Below are positions 26,703-35,008 of a DNA stretch of 47,200 nucleotides, piece by piece. The stretch is from NCBI RefSeq assembly GCF_014495685.1, contig NZ_JACTVI010000063.1:1-47200 (forward strand), written 5' to 3'. The notes beneath the pieces are model-generated. The model did no database searches, was not told the origin of the DNA, and was given only the letters and a program-made list of their open reading frames with translations. Each line of letters begins with the position of its first letter. Positions within the stretch are counted from its first letter, which is position 1. This DNA is from Streptomyces sp. TRM68367. GTDB lineage: Bacteria > Actinomycetota > Actinomycetes > Streptomycetales > Streptomycetaceae. A program made the translations under genes and the position numbers.

Positions 26703-27173
26703 ATGCCTCGTAAGGGCCCCGCCCCGAAGCGCCCGGTCATCATCGACCCGGTCTACGGCTCTCCTCTGGTGACCTCCCTGATCAACAAGGTGCTGCTGAA
26801 CGGCAAGCGCTCCACCGCCGAGCGCATCGTCTACGGCGCCATGGAGGGCCTGCGCGAGAAGACCGGCAACGACCCGGTCATCACGCTGAAGCGCGCTCTC
26901 GAGAACATCAAGCCGACCCTCGAGGTCAAGTCCCGCCGTGTCGGTGGTGCCACCTACCAGGTGCCGGTCGAGGTCAAGCCCGGCCGTGCCAACACCCTGG
27001 CGCTGCGCTGGCTGGTCGGTTACTCCCGCGCCCGTCGCGAGAAGACCATGACCGAGCGTCTGCTCAACGAGCTCCTCGACGCCAGCAACGGCCTCGGTGC
27101 CGCTGTGAAGAAGCGCGAGGACACGCACAAGATGGCCGAGTCCAACAAGGCCTTCGCGCACTACCGCTGGTAG
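26703..27173 (+). CDS. rpsG: 30S ribosomal protein S7
   Basis: A 156-residue primary assembly protein of the 30S head that contacts E-site tRNA and mRNA. Diagnostic stretches are PRKGPAPKRPVIIDPVYGSP, LLNGKRSTAERIVYGAM, RRVGGATYQVPVEV and RLLNELLDASNGLGAAVKKR. The GGAGAA box lies inside the end of rpsL, so translation is coupled. In E. coli S7 represses the str operon; whether that holds here is unknown, but the rpsL leader hairpin is a candidate site. Confidence 0.98.
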   Translation: MPRKGPAPKRPVIIDPVYGSPLVTSLINKVLLNGKRSTAERIVYGAMEGLREKTGNDPVITLKRALENIKPTLEVKSRRVGGATYQVPVEVKPGRANTLALRWLVGYSRARREKTMTERLLNELLDASNGLGAAVKKREDTHKMAESNKAFAHYRW

Positions 27174-27212
27174 TCGCAGACCCCATCGAGACCGAGAGAA
27201 GACGAAAGCCTT

Positions 27213-29339
27213 ATGGCTACCACTTCGCTTGACCTGGCCAGGGTCCGCAACATCGGGATCATGGCCCACATCGACGCGGGCAAGACGACCACCACCGAGC
27301 GGATCCTGTTCTACACCGGCGTTTCGTACAAGATCGGTGAGGTCCACGACGGCGCTGCCACCATGGACTGGATGGAGCAGGAGCAGGAGCGTGGCATCAC
27401 GATCACCTCTGCTGCCACCACCTGCCACTGGCCGCTGGAGAACGTCGACCACACCATCAACATCATCGACACGCCGGGTCACGTCGACTTCACCGTCGAG
27501 GTGGAGCGTTCCCTGCGTGTGCTCGACGGTGCCGTGACGGTGTTCGACGGCGTCGCCGGCGTCGAGCCCCAGTCCGAGACCGTGTGGCGTCAGGCGGACC
27601 GCTACGGCGTCCCGCGTATCTGCTTCGTCAACAAGCTCGACCGCACCGGTGCCGAGTTCCACCGCTGCGTCGACATGATCACCGACCGCCTGGGCGCGCA
27701 GCCGCTGGTCATGCAGATCCCGATCGGTGCCGAGGCCGACTTCAAGGGCGTTGTGGACCTGGTCCGCATGAAGGCCCTGGTCTGGTCCGCCGAGGCGACC
27801 AAGGGCGAGATGTACGACACCGTCGACATCCCGGCCACGCACGCCGAGGCCGCCGAGGAGTGGCGCGGCAAGCTGCTGGAGGCCGTCGCCGAGAACGACG
27901 AAGAGCTGATGGAGCTGTACCTGGAGGGCGAGGAGCCCACCGAGGAGCAGCTGTACGCGGCGATCCGCCGTATCACCATCGCCTCCGGCAAGGGCTCCGG
28001 CACCACGGTGACCCCGGTCTTCTGCGGCACCGCCTTCAAGAACAAGGGCGTTCAGCCGCTGCTCGACGCGGTCGTGCGCTACCTGCCGTCCCCGGTCGAC
28101 ATCGAGGCCATCGAGGGCCACGACGTCAAGGACCCGGAGAAGGTCGTCGCGCGCAAGCCGTCCGACGAGGAGCCGCTTTCGGCGCTGGCGTTCAAGATCA
28201 TGAGCGACCCGCACCTCGGCAAGCTCACCTTCGTCCGCGTGTACTCCGGCCGCCTGGTGTCCGGCACCGCCGTGCTGAACTCCGTCAAGGGCAAGAAGGA
28301 GCGCATCGGCAAGATCTACCGCATGCACGCGAACAAGCGTGAGGAGATCGAGTCGGTGGGCGCCGGCGACATCATCGCCGTCATGGGTCTGAAGCAGACC
28401 ACGACCGGTGAGACGCTGTGCGACGACAAGCAGCCGGTGATCCTGGAGTCCATGGACTTCCCGGCGCCGGTCATCCAGGTCGCCATCGAGCCCAAGTCGA
28501 AGGGCGACCAGGAGAAGCTGGGCGTTGCGATCCAGCGCCTGGCCGAGGAGGACCCGTCCTTCCAGGTCCACTCGGACGAGGAGACCGGCCAGACCATCAT
28601 CGGCGGTATGGGCGAGCTGCACCTCGAGGTGCTGGTCGACCGTATGAAGCGCGAGTTCAAGGTCGAGGCCAACGTCGGCAAGCCGCAGGTCGCGTACCGC
28701 GAGACGATCCGCAAGGCCGTCGAGAAGGTCGAGTACACCCACAAGAAGCAGACGGGTGGTACCGGCCAGTTCGGTAGGGTCATCATCGCGGTCGAGCCGA
28801 TCGAGGGCGGCGACGCCTCCTACGAGTTCGTGAACAAGGTGACCGGTGGTCGCATCCCGAAGGAGTACATCCCTTCGGTCGACGCCGGCTGCCAGGAGGC
28901 CATGCAGTTCGGCATCCTCGCCGGTTACGAGATGACCGGTGTGCGCGTGACGCTGCTCGACGGTGCCTACCACGAGGTCGACTCCTCCGAGCTCGCGTTC
29001 AAGATCGCCGGGTCGCAGGCCTTCAAGGAGGCCGCGCGCAAGGCCAGCCCCGTACTGCTCGAGCCGATGATGGCCGTCGAGGTCACCACGCCCGAGGACT
29101 ACATGGGTGACGTCATCGGCGACATCAACTCCCGCCGTGGCCAGATCCAGGCCATGGAGGAGCGGGCCGGTGCCCGCCTCGTGAAGGGTCTCGTGCCCCT
29201 GTCGGAGATGTTCGGCTACGTCGGAGACCTCCGCAGCAAGACGTCGGGTCGCGCAAGTTACTCGATGCAGTTCGACTCCTACGCCGAGGTTCCGCGGAAC
29301 GTCGCCGAGGAGATCATCGCGAAGGCCAAGGGCGAGTAA
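27213..29339 (+). CDS. fusA: Translation elongation factor G
   Basis: A 708-residue GTPase that translocates tRNAs and mRNA and splits ribosomes with RRF. GTP motifs: AHIDAGKTT (G1, residues 18-26), RGITITSAAT (switch 1), DTPGHVDFT (G3) and NKLDRTGA (G4). Domain II has FRVYSGRL-like KLTFVRVYSGRLVSGTAV, domain IV has TGGTGQFGRVIIAVEPIEGG, and the C-terminus has EMFGYVGDLRSKTSGRASYS. GAGAGAAGACG precedes the ATG 40 bases after rpsG, so it is co-transcribed. A weak hairpin follows before tuf. Confidence 0.98.
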   Translation: MATTSLDLARVRNIGIMAHIDAGKTTTTERILFYTGVSYKIGEVHDGAATMDWMEQEQERGITITSAATTCHWPLENVDHTINIIDTPGHVDFTVEVERSLRVLDGAVTVFDGVAGVEPQSETVWRQADRYGVPRICFVNKLDRTGAEFHRCVDMITDRLGAQPLVMQIPIGAEADFKGVVDLVRMKALVWSAEATKGEMYDTVDIPATHAEAAEEWRGKLLEAVAENDEELMELYLEGEEPTEEQLYAAIRRITIASGKGSGTTVTPVFCGTAFKNKGVQPLLDAVVRYLPSPVDIEAIEGHDVKDPEKVVARKPSDEEPLSALAFKIMSDPHLGKLTFVRVYSGRLVSGTAVLNSVKGKKERIGKIYRMHANKREEIESVGAGDIIAVMGLKQTTTGETLCDDKQPVILESMDFPAPVIQVAIEPKSKGDQEKLGVAIQRLAEEDPSFQVHSDEETGQTIIGGMGELHLEVLVDRMKREFKVEANVGKPQVAYRETIRKAVEKVEYTHKKQTGGTGQFGRVIIAVEPIEGGDASYEFVNKVTGGRIPKEYIPSVDAGCQEAMQFGILAGYEMTGVRVTLLDGAYHEVDSSELAFKIAGSQAFKEAARKASPVLLEPMMAVEVTTPEDYMGDVIGDINSRRGQIQAMEERAGARLVKGLVPLSEMFGYVGDLRSKTSGRASYSMQFDSYAEVPRNVAEEIIAKAKGE

Positions 29340-29382
29340 CGGAGCCCGTCTCCACGCCGTAGGCTTGACTCCGGAGCCTTGA

Positions 29383-29414
29383 GGGGCATTCGCCGCATTC
29401 CGGGTGAATGCCCC
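29383..29414 (+). other. Hairpin in the fusA-tuf gap
   Basis: GGGGCATTC (29383-29391) and GAATGCCCC (29406-29414) form a 9-bp stem with a 14-base loop. There is no T tract. It may reduce read-through or protect the tuf message. Confidence 0.65.
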
Positions 29415-29492
29415 GGGCCCGGGCTTTATCAGCAAAGATCACCTGGCGCCGATGAAGTAAGGCGTACAGAACCACTCCACAGGAGGACCCCA

Positions 29493-30686
29493 GTGGCGAA
29501 GGCGAAGTTCGAGCGGACTAAGCCGCACGTCAACATCGGCACCATCGGTCACATCGACCACGGTAAGACCACCCTCACGGCGGCTATTACCAAGGTGCTG
29601 CACGACGCGTACCCGGACCTGAACGAGTCCACCCCGTTCGACAACATCGACAAGGCGCCCGAGGAGCGTCAGCGCGGTATCACCATCTCCATCGCGCACG
29701 TCGAGTACCAGACCGAGGCGCGTCACTACGCCCACGTCGACTGCCCGGGTCACGCGGACTACATCAAGAACATGATCACCGGTGCCGCCCAGATGGACGG
29801 CGCGATCCTGGTGGTCGCCGCGACCGACGGCCCGATGCCGCAGACCAAGGAGCACGTCCTCCTGGCCCGCCAGGTCGGCGTTCCCTACATCGTGGTCGCC
29901 CTGAACAAGGCCGACATGGTGGACGACGAGGAGATCCTGGAGCTCGTCGAGCTCGAGGTCCGTGAACTCCTCACCGAGTACGAGTTCCCGGGCGACGACG
30001 TTCCGGTCGTCAAGGTCTCCGCGCTGAAGGCGCTGGAGGGCGACAAGGAATGGTCGCAGTCCGTCCTGGAGCTCATGAACGCCGTCGACACCGCGATCCC
30101 GGAGCCGGAGCGCGACGTCGACAAGCCGTTCCTGATGCCGATCGAGGACGTCTTCACCATCACCGGTCGCGGTACGGTCGTCACCGGCCGTATCGAGCGC
30201 GGTGTGCTCAAGGTGAACGAGTCGGTCGACATCATCGGCATCAAGCAGGAGAAGACGACCACCACGGTCACCGGCATCGAGATGTTCCGCAAGCTGCTGG
30301 ACGAGGGCCAGGCCGGTGAGAACGTCGGTCTCCTCCTCCGCGGTATCAAGCGCGAGGACGTCGAGCGCGGCCAGGTCATCATCAAGCCGAACACGGTGAC
30401 CCCGCACACCGAGTTCGAGGCCCAGGCCTACATCCTGTCCAAGGACGAGGGTGGCCGCCACACGCCGTTCTTCAACAACTACCGCCCGCAGTTCTACTTC
30501 CGTACGACGGACGTGACCGGCGTCGTGACCCTCCCCGAGGGCACCGAGATGGTCATGCCGGGTGACAACACCGAGATGAAGGTGGAGCTCATCCAGCCCG
30601 TCGCCATGGAGGAGGGGCTGAAGTTCGCCATCCGCGAGGGTGGCCGGACCGTGGGCGCCGGCCAGGTCACCAAGATCGTCAAGTAA
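29493..30686 (+). CDS. tuf: Translation elongation factor Tu
   Basis: A 397-residue GTPase delivering aminoacyl-tRNA to the ribosome. GTP motifs are GHIDHGKTTLT (G1, 19-29), RGITISIAHVEY (switch 1), DCPGHADY (G3, 83-90) and NKAD (138-141). Domains II and III include VEDVFTITGRGTVVTGRIER and RPQFYFRTTDVTGVVTLPEG, ending VGAGQVTKIVK. GTG 29493 has AGGAGGACC just upstream and gives the usual tuf1 length. The gap after fusA could hold a separate tuf promoter, as known in other streptomycetes, but I find no clear hexamers. A very strong terminator follows. Confidence 0.98.
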   Translation: MAKAKFERTKPHVNIGTIGHIDHGKTTLTAAITKVLHDAYPDLNESTPFDNIDKAPEERQRGITISIAHVEYQTEARHYAHVDCPGHADYIKNMITGAAQMDGAILVVAATDGPMPQTKEHVLLARQVGVPYIVVALNKADMVDDEEILELVELEVRELLTEYEFPGDDVPVVKVSALKALEGDKEWSQSVLELMNAVDTAIPEPERDVDKPFLMPIEDVFTITGRGTVVTGRIERGVLKVNESVDIIGIKQEKTTTTVTGIEMFRKLLDEGQAGENVGLLLRGIKREDVERGQVIIKPNTVTPHTEFEAQAYILSKDEGGRHTPFFNNYRPQFYFRTTDVTGVVTLPEGTEMVMPGDNTEMKVELIQPVAMEEGLKFAIREGGRTVGAGQVTKIVK

Positions 30687-30729
30687 GTCCCCGGACTTGC
30701 TCGAGGGTCGTCCGACCTGACAAGGCCTG

Positions 30730-30766
30730 AAGGGGCTCGTACGACTTCGGTCGTCCGGGCCCCTTT
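30730..30766 (+). terminator. Terminator after tuf
   Basis: AAGGGGCTCGTACGAC (30730-30745) pairs with GTCGTCCGGGCCCCTT (30750-30765) around a TTCG tetraloop, with one internal mismatch, then T. It separates the str and S10 operons. Confidence 0.9.
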
Positions 30767-30985
30767 GCCGTACCCGCCCGCGGGATGCGGATGCAGTTGG
30801 CCGCTTTCGGACACGGGACCGGAGAAAGGCCCAGGTTTCACCCGGACCAGGGCGAGCGAGCGAGGCCGAAACCGACCAACTGCGCCCCGTCACGCGCGGG
30901 GGAGACAGCCCCCGGTACGAGCACGACGCCCGGGGTCGAATCGCTGGGAGGAGTAACGTGGTCAGCCGCGCGAGCCGCCCCTGGT

Positions 30986-31013
30986 TTGACCCAGGTCACC
31001 TCGGGGGTATCCT
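30986..31013 (+). promoter_or_regulatory. S10 operon promoter with palindrome over -35
   Basis: TTGACC (30986-30991) and TATCCT (31008-31013) are 16 bases apart. The -35 lies within the perfect inverted repeat TGACC-CA-GGTCA (30987-30998). The predicted start near 31020 gives a leader of about 360 bases. Confidence 0.65.
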
Positions 31014-31019
31014 CTCCGG

Positions 31020-31381
31020 CTCGATTGGCGTCGGCACCGCCCCATATGGCAGACTGTCCGAGTTGCTCGGTCGAGTGTTGATGCTGCGCGCCTCCCGCCG
31101 GGAGGACCGGAAGCGAGTCCCACAGTACTCGTCGTCTCCATGTGAGACGGACGTACGGGAATCTTTCGGGAAGCGTTGGTGCGGCACCGGCCAGGCGCCC
31201 GGTGGGCTTCTCGTCCCCGGCCAACGGTTCCGGCAGGGCCGTGTCCCCCAGCAGGGATGTTCGTACAAGGGGCATCTGTGTCAGCGGGAGTGCGACACGC
31301 CCGACCGCGTGGGTCGGAGGAGAAGGCAGACAGGAACATCGGGTTCCAGAGCGTAAAGAGAGACAGGACTACGAAGTAGCC
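31020..31381 (+). ncRNA. Long structured rpsJ (S10 operon) leader
   Basis: This is a leader of about 360 bases with CCTCCC-GCC-GGGAGG (31091-31105), CGAGT/ACTCG (31114-31131), the shared block at 31284-31317, and CTAC-GAA-GTAG (31369-31379) just before the start codon. No reading frame within it is convincing. E. coli S10 leaders bind L4; nothing here shows L4 binding directly, so the role is inferred from length, position and structure. Confidence 0.55.
31284..31317 (+). promoter_or_regulatory. Leader hairpin block shared with rpsL (copy 2, rpsJ leader)
   Basis: GCGGGA (31284-31289), then CGACACGCCCGACC (31293-31306) and GCGTGGGTCGG (31307-31317). Arms CCGACC and GGTCGG pair around GCGTG. 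Only one base differs from the rpsL copy across 25. It ends 64 bases before the rpsJ start. Confidence 0.75.
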
Positions 31382-31690
31382 ATGGCGGGACAGAAGATCC
31401 GCATCCGGCTCAAGGCCTACGACCACGAGGTCATCGACAGCTCGGCGAAGAAGATCGTCGAGACGGTGACCCGCACTGGTGCGTCGGTCGCGGGCCCGGT
31501 GCCGCTGCCCACTGAGAAGAACGTGTACTGCGTCATCAAGTCGCCGCACAAGTACAAGGACTCGCGCGAGCACTTCGAGATGCGCACGCACAAGCGCCTG
31601 ATCGACATCCTCGACCCGACCCCCAAGACCGTTGACTCTCTGATGCGACTCGACCTCCCGGCCGGTGTCGACATCGAGATCAAGCTCTGA
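31382..31690 (+). CDS. rpsJ: 30S ribosomal protein S10
   Basis: A 102-residue 30S head protein, also the NusE partner of NusB and NusG in antitermination and transcription-translation coupling. It begins MAGQKIRIRLKAYDHEVIDS and includes GPVPLPTEKNVYCVIKSPHK and REHFEMRTHKRLIDILDPT. The nearest AGGA (31365-31368) is 13 bases from the ATG, but CTAC-GAA-GTAG between them could fold and shorten the distance. It is the first gene of the S10 operon; rplC follows after 18 bases. Confidence 0.98.
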   Translation: MAGQKIRIRLKAYDHEVIDSSAKKIVETVTRTGASVAGPVPLPTEKNVYCVIKSPHKYKDSREHFEMRTHKRLIDILDPTPKTVDSLMRLDLPAGVDIEIKL

Positions 31691-31708
31691 GGCGCGGTGA
31701 TCTGAGTA

Positions 31709-32353
31709 ATGACCAGGCAGATCAAGGGCATCCTGGGCGAGAAGCTCGGCATGACGCAGGTCTGGGACGAGAACAACCGTGTCGTCCCGGTGACCGTCGT
31801 CAAGGCCGGACCCAACGTCGTCACCCAGGTGCGTAAGAACGACGTCGACGGCTACGAGTCCGTCCAGATCGCCTTCGGCGAGATCGACCCGCGCAAGGTG
31901 AACAAGCCCCTCAAGGGCCACTTCGCCAAGGCCGACGTCACCCCCCGTCGTCACCTCGTCGAGATCCGCACCGCGGACGCCTCCGAGTACACGCTGGGCC
32001 AGGAGATCACCGCTCAGGTGTTCGAGGCCGGCGTGAAGGTCGACGTGACCGGCAAGAGCAAGGGCAAGGGCTTCGCCGGTGTCATGAAGCGCCACAACTT
32101 CGGTGGCCTCGGCGCCGGGCACGGTACCCAGCGCAAGCACCGCTCTCCCGGTTCCATCGGTGGCTGCGCCACCCCGGGCCGTGTGTTCAAGGGCCTCCGC
32201 ATGGCGGGTCGTATGGGCAACGAGCGGGTCACCACCCAGAACCTGACCGTCCACGCCGTTGACGCGGAGAAGGGTCTGCTGCTCATCAAGGGCGCGGTTC
32301 CCGGTCCGAACGGCGGCCTCGTCCTGGTCCGCACCGCGGCCAAGGGGGCCTGA
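31709..32353 (+). CDS. rplC: 50S ribosomal protein L3
   Basis: A 214-residue early-assembly protein near the peptidyl transferase centre. It begins MTRQIKGILGEKLGMTQVWD. The central extension GKSKGKGFAGVMKRHNFGG, then GAGHGTQRKHRSPGSIGG and FKGLRMAGRMGNERVTTQNL, is characteristic. A Gly-Gln-rich loop in that region reaches the active centre and, in other bacteria, affects linezolid and tiamulin sensitivity; no change stands out. The stop is 4 bases before the rplD start, consistent with coupled translation. Confidence 0.97.
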   Translation: MTRQIKGILGEKLGMTQVWDENNRVVPVTVVKAGPNVVTQVRKNDVDGYESVQIAFGEIDPRKVNKPLKGHFAKADVTPRRHLVEIRTADASEYTLGQEITAQVFEAGVKVDVTGKSKGKGFAGVMKRHNFGGLGAGHGTQRKHRSPGSIGGCATPGRVFKGLRMAGRMGNERVTTQNLTVHAVDAEKGLLLIKGAVPGPNGGLVLVRTAAKGA

Positions 32354-32357
32354 GGTA

Positions 32358-33017
32358 ATGAGCACTGTTGACATCCTTTCGCCTGCCGGCGAGAAGGCCG
32401 GTACCGTCGAGCTCCCCGCGGAGATCTTCGGTGTGGAGAAGGTCAGCATCCCGCTGATCCACCAGGTCGTCGTCGCGCAGAACGCCGCTGCCCGCCAGGG
32501 CACGCACAAGACCAAGACCCGCGGTGAAGTCCGCGGTGGCGGCAAGAAGCCGTACCGCCAGAAGGGCACCGGCCGCGCCCGTCAGGGTTCGACCCGCGCC
32601 CCGCAGTTCGCCGGTGGTGGCGTCGTCCACGGCCCGCAGCCGCGTGACTACTCGCAGCGGACCCCGAAGAAGATGAAGGCCGCGGCCCTGCGCCACGCCC
32701 TCACCGACCGGGCCCGCCACAACCGCATCCACGTCGTCTCCGGCGTGGTCGAGGGCGAGACCCCCTCCACGAAGGCCGCCAAGTCGCTGTTCGGCAAGAT
32801 CTCGGAGCGCAAGAACCTGCTCCTGGTCGTCGACCGCGCCGACGAGGCCGCGTGGCTGTCCGCCCGCAACCTGCCCCAGGTCCACATCCTGGAGCCGGGC
32901 CAGCTGAACACGTACGACGTTCTCGTCTCGGACGACGTGGTCTTCACCAAGGCCGCTTTCGAGTCCTTCGTCGCCGGCCCGAACAAGGCCAACGACACCG
33001 AAGGGAGCGAGGCCTGA
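32358..33017 (+). CDS. rplD: 50S ribosomal protein L4
   Basis: A 219-residue exit-tunnel protein and, in gamma-proteobacteria, the autogenous repressor of the S10 operon. The tunnel loop is present (GGGKKPYRQKGTGRARQGST, then RAPQFAGGGVVHGP), which includes the residues associated with macrolide effects. The globular part has LLLVVDRADEAAWLSARNLP and LNTYDVLVSDDVVFTKAAFE. The ATG at 32358 is preceded by GAGGTA. Its stop overlaps the rplW start (TGATG). Confidence 0.97.
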   Translation: MSTVDILSPAGEKAGTVELPAEIFGVEKVSIPLIHQVVVAQNAAARQGTHKTKTRGEVRGGGKKPYRQKGTGRARQGSTRAPQFAGGGVVHGPQPRDYSQRTPKKMKAAALRHALTDRARHNRIHVVSGVVEGETPSTKAAKSLFGKISERKNLLLVVDRADEAAWLSARNLPQVHILEPGQLNTYDVLVSDDVVFTKAAFESFVAGPNKANDTEGSEA

Positions 33018-33436
33018 TGGCTGCACGTCACCCCTCCATCGCCTCGAAGGCCGCCAAGAAGGCCAAGGAGGCGCGGCTGAAGAAGGCGCGCCGCCACGCC
33101 ACCGAGGGCAAGAACACCGTCGTCACCCCGGCGAGCAAGGCGTACACGGACCCCCGTGACGTCCTGGTCAAGCCGGTCGTGTCCGAGAAGAGCTACGCGC
33201 TCCTCGACGAGAACAAGTACACGTTCGTCGTCGACCCGCGTGCCAACAAGACCCAGATCAAGCAGGCCGTCGAGACGGTCTTCGAGGTCAAGGTCACCGG
33301 GGTCAACACGATCAACCGCCAGGGCAAGCGCAAGCGGACCCGCACCGGCTTCGGCCAGCGTGCGTCCACCAAGCGCGCGATCGTGACCCTCGCCGAGGGC
33401 GACCGTATCGACATCTTCGGCGGTCCGACCTCCTGA
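33017..33436 (+). CDS. rplW: 50S ribosomal protein L23
   Basis: A 139-residue tunnel-exit protein that docks trigger factor and SRP. The first 40 residues are a Lys/Ala/Arg-rich extension (SIASKAAKKAKEARLKKARR) seen in Streptomyces L23 and absent from the 100-residue E. coli form. The core has DPRDVLVKPVVSEKSYALLD and YTFVVDPRANKTQIKQAVET. It overlaps the rplD stop by one base. rplB follows after 53 bases. Confidence 0.96.
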   Translation: MAARHPSIASKAAKKAKEARLKKARRHATEGKNTVVTPASKAYTDPRDVLVKPVVSEKSYALLDENKYTFVVDPRANKTQIKQAVETVFEVKVTGVNTINRQGKRKRTRTGFGQRASTKRAIVTLAEGDRIDIFGGPTS

Positions 33437-33489
33437 CCGGAGGTCTGGAGCGTCCAGATTTCGGAAGAACTTCCGAGGACTGAGAGACA

Positions 33490-34326
33490 ATGGGTATCCG
33501 CAAGTACAAGCCGACGACTCCTGGCCGTCGTGGCGCCAGCGTCGCCGACTTCGTCGAGGTCACGCGGTCCACGCCGGAGAAGTCGCTGGTCCGTCCCCTG
33601 CACAGCAAGGGCGGCCGTAACAATTCCGGTCGTGTGACCGTGCGCCACCAGGGTGGTGGCCACAAGCGCGCCTACCGCGTGATCGACTTCCGTCGGCACG
33701 ACAAGGACGGCGTGCCGGCGAAGGTCGCGCACATCGAGTACGACCCCAACCGCACCGCGCGCATCGCGCTGCTGCACTACGCGGACGGCGAGAAGCGTTA
33801 CATCCTCGCGCCGCGTGGCCTCAGCCAGGGCGACCGCGTCGAGAACGGCCCCGGGGCCGACATCAAGCCGGGCAACAACCTCGCCCTGCGCAACATCCCG
33901 GTCGGTACGACGCTGCACGCCATCGAGCTGCGTCCCGGCGGCGGCGCGAAGTTCGCCCGCTCCGCCGGCGCCTCGGTGCAGCTGCTCGCGAAGGAGGGCC
34001 AGATGGCCCACCTGCGCATGCCGTCCGGTGAGATCCGCCTGGTCGACGTGCGCTGCCGCGCCACCGTCGGCGAGGTCGGCAACGCCGAGCAGAGCAACAT
34101 CAACTGGGGCAAGGCGGGCCGCAAGCGGTGGCTGGGCGTTCGCCCGACCGTCCGTGGTGTGGTCATGAACCCGGTTGACCACCCGCACGGTGGTGGTGAG
34201 GGCCGGACCTCCGGTGGTCGCCACCCCGTGTCCCCGTGGGGCCAGAAGGAAGGCCGTACTCGTTCGCCCAAGAAGGCGTCGAACAAGTACATCGTCCGCC
34301 GCCGCAAGACGAACAAGAAGCGCTAA
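33490..34326 (+). CDS. rplB: 50S ribosomal protein L2
   Basis: A 278-residue primary rRNA-binding protein needed for subunit joining and peptidyl transfer. It begins MGIRKYKPTTPGRRGASVAD and includes HKRAYRVIDFRRHDKDGVPA, ILAPRGLSQGDRVENGPGAD and the C-terminal loop GVVMNPVDHPHGGGEGRTSG with the conserved His. The Lys/Arg tail RRRKTNKKR is typical. GACTGAGAGACA precedes the ATG. rpsS starts 12 bases after the stop. Confidence 0.98.
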   Translation: MGIRKYKPTTPGRRGASVADFVEVTRSTPEKSLVRPLHSKGGRNNSGRVTVRHQGGGHKRAYRVIDFRRHDKDGVPAKVAHIEYDPNRTARIALLHYADGEKRYILAPRGLSQGDRVENGPGADIKPGNNLALRNIPVGTTLHAIELRPGGGAKFARSAGASVQLLAKEGQMAHLRMPSGEIRLVDVRCRATVGEVGNAEQSNINWGKAGRKRWLGVRPTVRGVVMNPVDHPHGGGEGRTSGGRHPVSPWGQKEGRTRSPKKASNKYIVRRRKTNKKR

Positions 34327-34338
34327 GGACGGGTTGAG

Positions 34339-34620
34339 ATGCCTCGTAGCCTGAAGAAGGGACCCTTCGTCGACGACCACCTGATCAAGAAGGTGGACGC
34401 CCAGAACGAAGCCGGTTCCAAGAACGTCATCAAGACCTGGTCCCGTCGCTCGATGATCGTCCCGGCCATGCTCGGCCACACGATCGCGGTGCACAACGGC
34501 AAGACCCACATCCCGGTGTTCGTCACCGAGTCGATGGTCGGCCACAAGCTCGGCGAGTTCTCGCCGACCCGCACCTTCCGGGGCCACGTCAAGGACGACC
34601 GGAAGTCGAAGCGCCGCTAA
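34339..34620 (+). CDS. rpsS: 30S ribosomal protein S19
   Basis: A 93-residue 30S head protein contacting 23S rRNA and A-site tRNA. It reads MPRSLKKGPFVDDHLIKKVD, then KTWSRRSMIVPAMLGHTIAV and LGEFSPTRTFRGHVKDDRKS. The spacing from rplB is short and the gene belongs to the S10 operon. Length and sequence are ordinary. Confidence 0.97.
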   Translation: MPRSLKKGPFVDDHLIKKVDAQNEAGSKNVIKTWSRRSMIVPAMLGHTIAVHNGKTHIPVFVTESMVGHKLGEFSPTRTFRGHVKDDRKSKRR

Positions 34621-34660
34621 GCGGATCGCATTCAGACAGAGAAAACCTGAAGGGACAACC

Positions 34661-35008
34661 ATGGAAGCCAGGGCCCAGGCGCGGTACATCCGCGTCACGC
34701 CCATGAAGGCCCGCCGCGTGGTGGACCTCATCCGTGGCATGGACGCCACGGAGGCCCAGGCGGTCCTGCGATTCGCTCCGCAGGCCGCCTCCGTGCCGGT
34801 CGGCAAGGTGCTCGACAGCGCCATTGCCAACGCCGCGCACAACTACGACCACACCGACGCCGACAGCCTCTTCATCTCCGAGGCGTACGTCGACGAGGGC
34901 CCGACCCTGAAGCGGTTCCGGCCGCGCGCCCAGGGCCGTGCCTACCGGATCCGCAAGCGGACCAGCCACATCACCGTGGTCGTCAGCAGCAAGGAAGGAA
35001 CCCGGTAA
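34661..35008 (+). CDS. rplV: 50S ribosomal protein L22
   Basis: A 115-residue exit-tunnel protein. It reads MEARAQARYIRVTPMKARRV, VDLIRGMDATEAQAVLRFAP, then the extended tunnel hairpin GPTLKRFRPRAQGRAYRIRK where macrolide-resistance changes occur in other species; it looks unaltered. GAAGGGACAACC precedes the ATG. The stop TAA shares a base with the rpsC ATG. Confidence 0.97.
   Translation: MEARAQARYIRVTPMKARRVVDLIRGMDATEAQAVLRFAPQAASVPVGKVLDSAIANAAHNYDHTDADSLFISEAYVDEGPTLKRFRPRAQGRAYRIRKRTSHITVVVSSKEGTR

Noticed and set aside
30958..31356. A 132-codon frame in the rpsJ leader with a good GGAGGAG box before its GTG
   Set aside because: It begins upstream of the predicted S10 promoter start, has no recognisable domain, is rich in Arg/Gly as shadows in this GC content are, and overlaps the structured leader.
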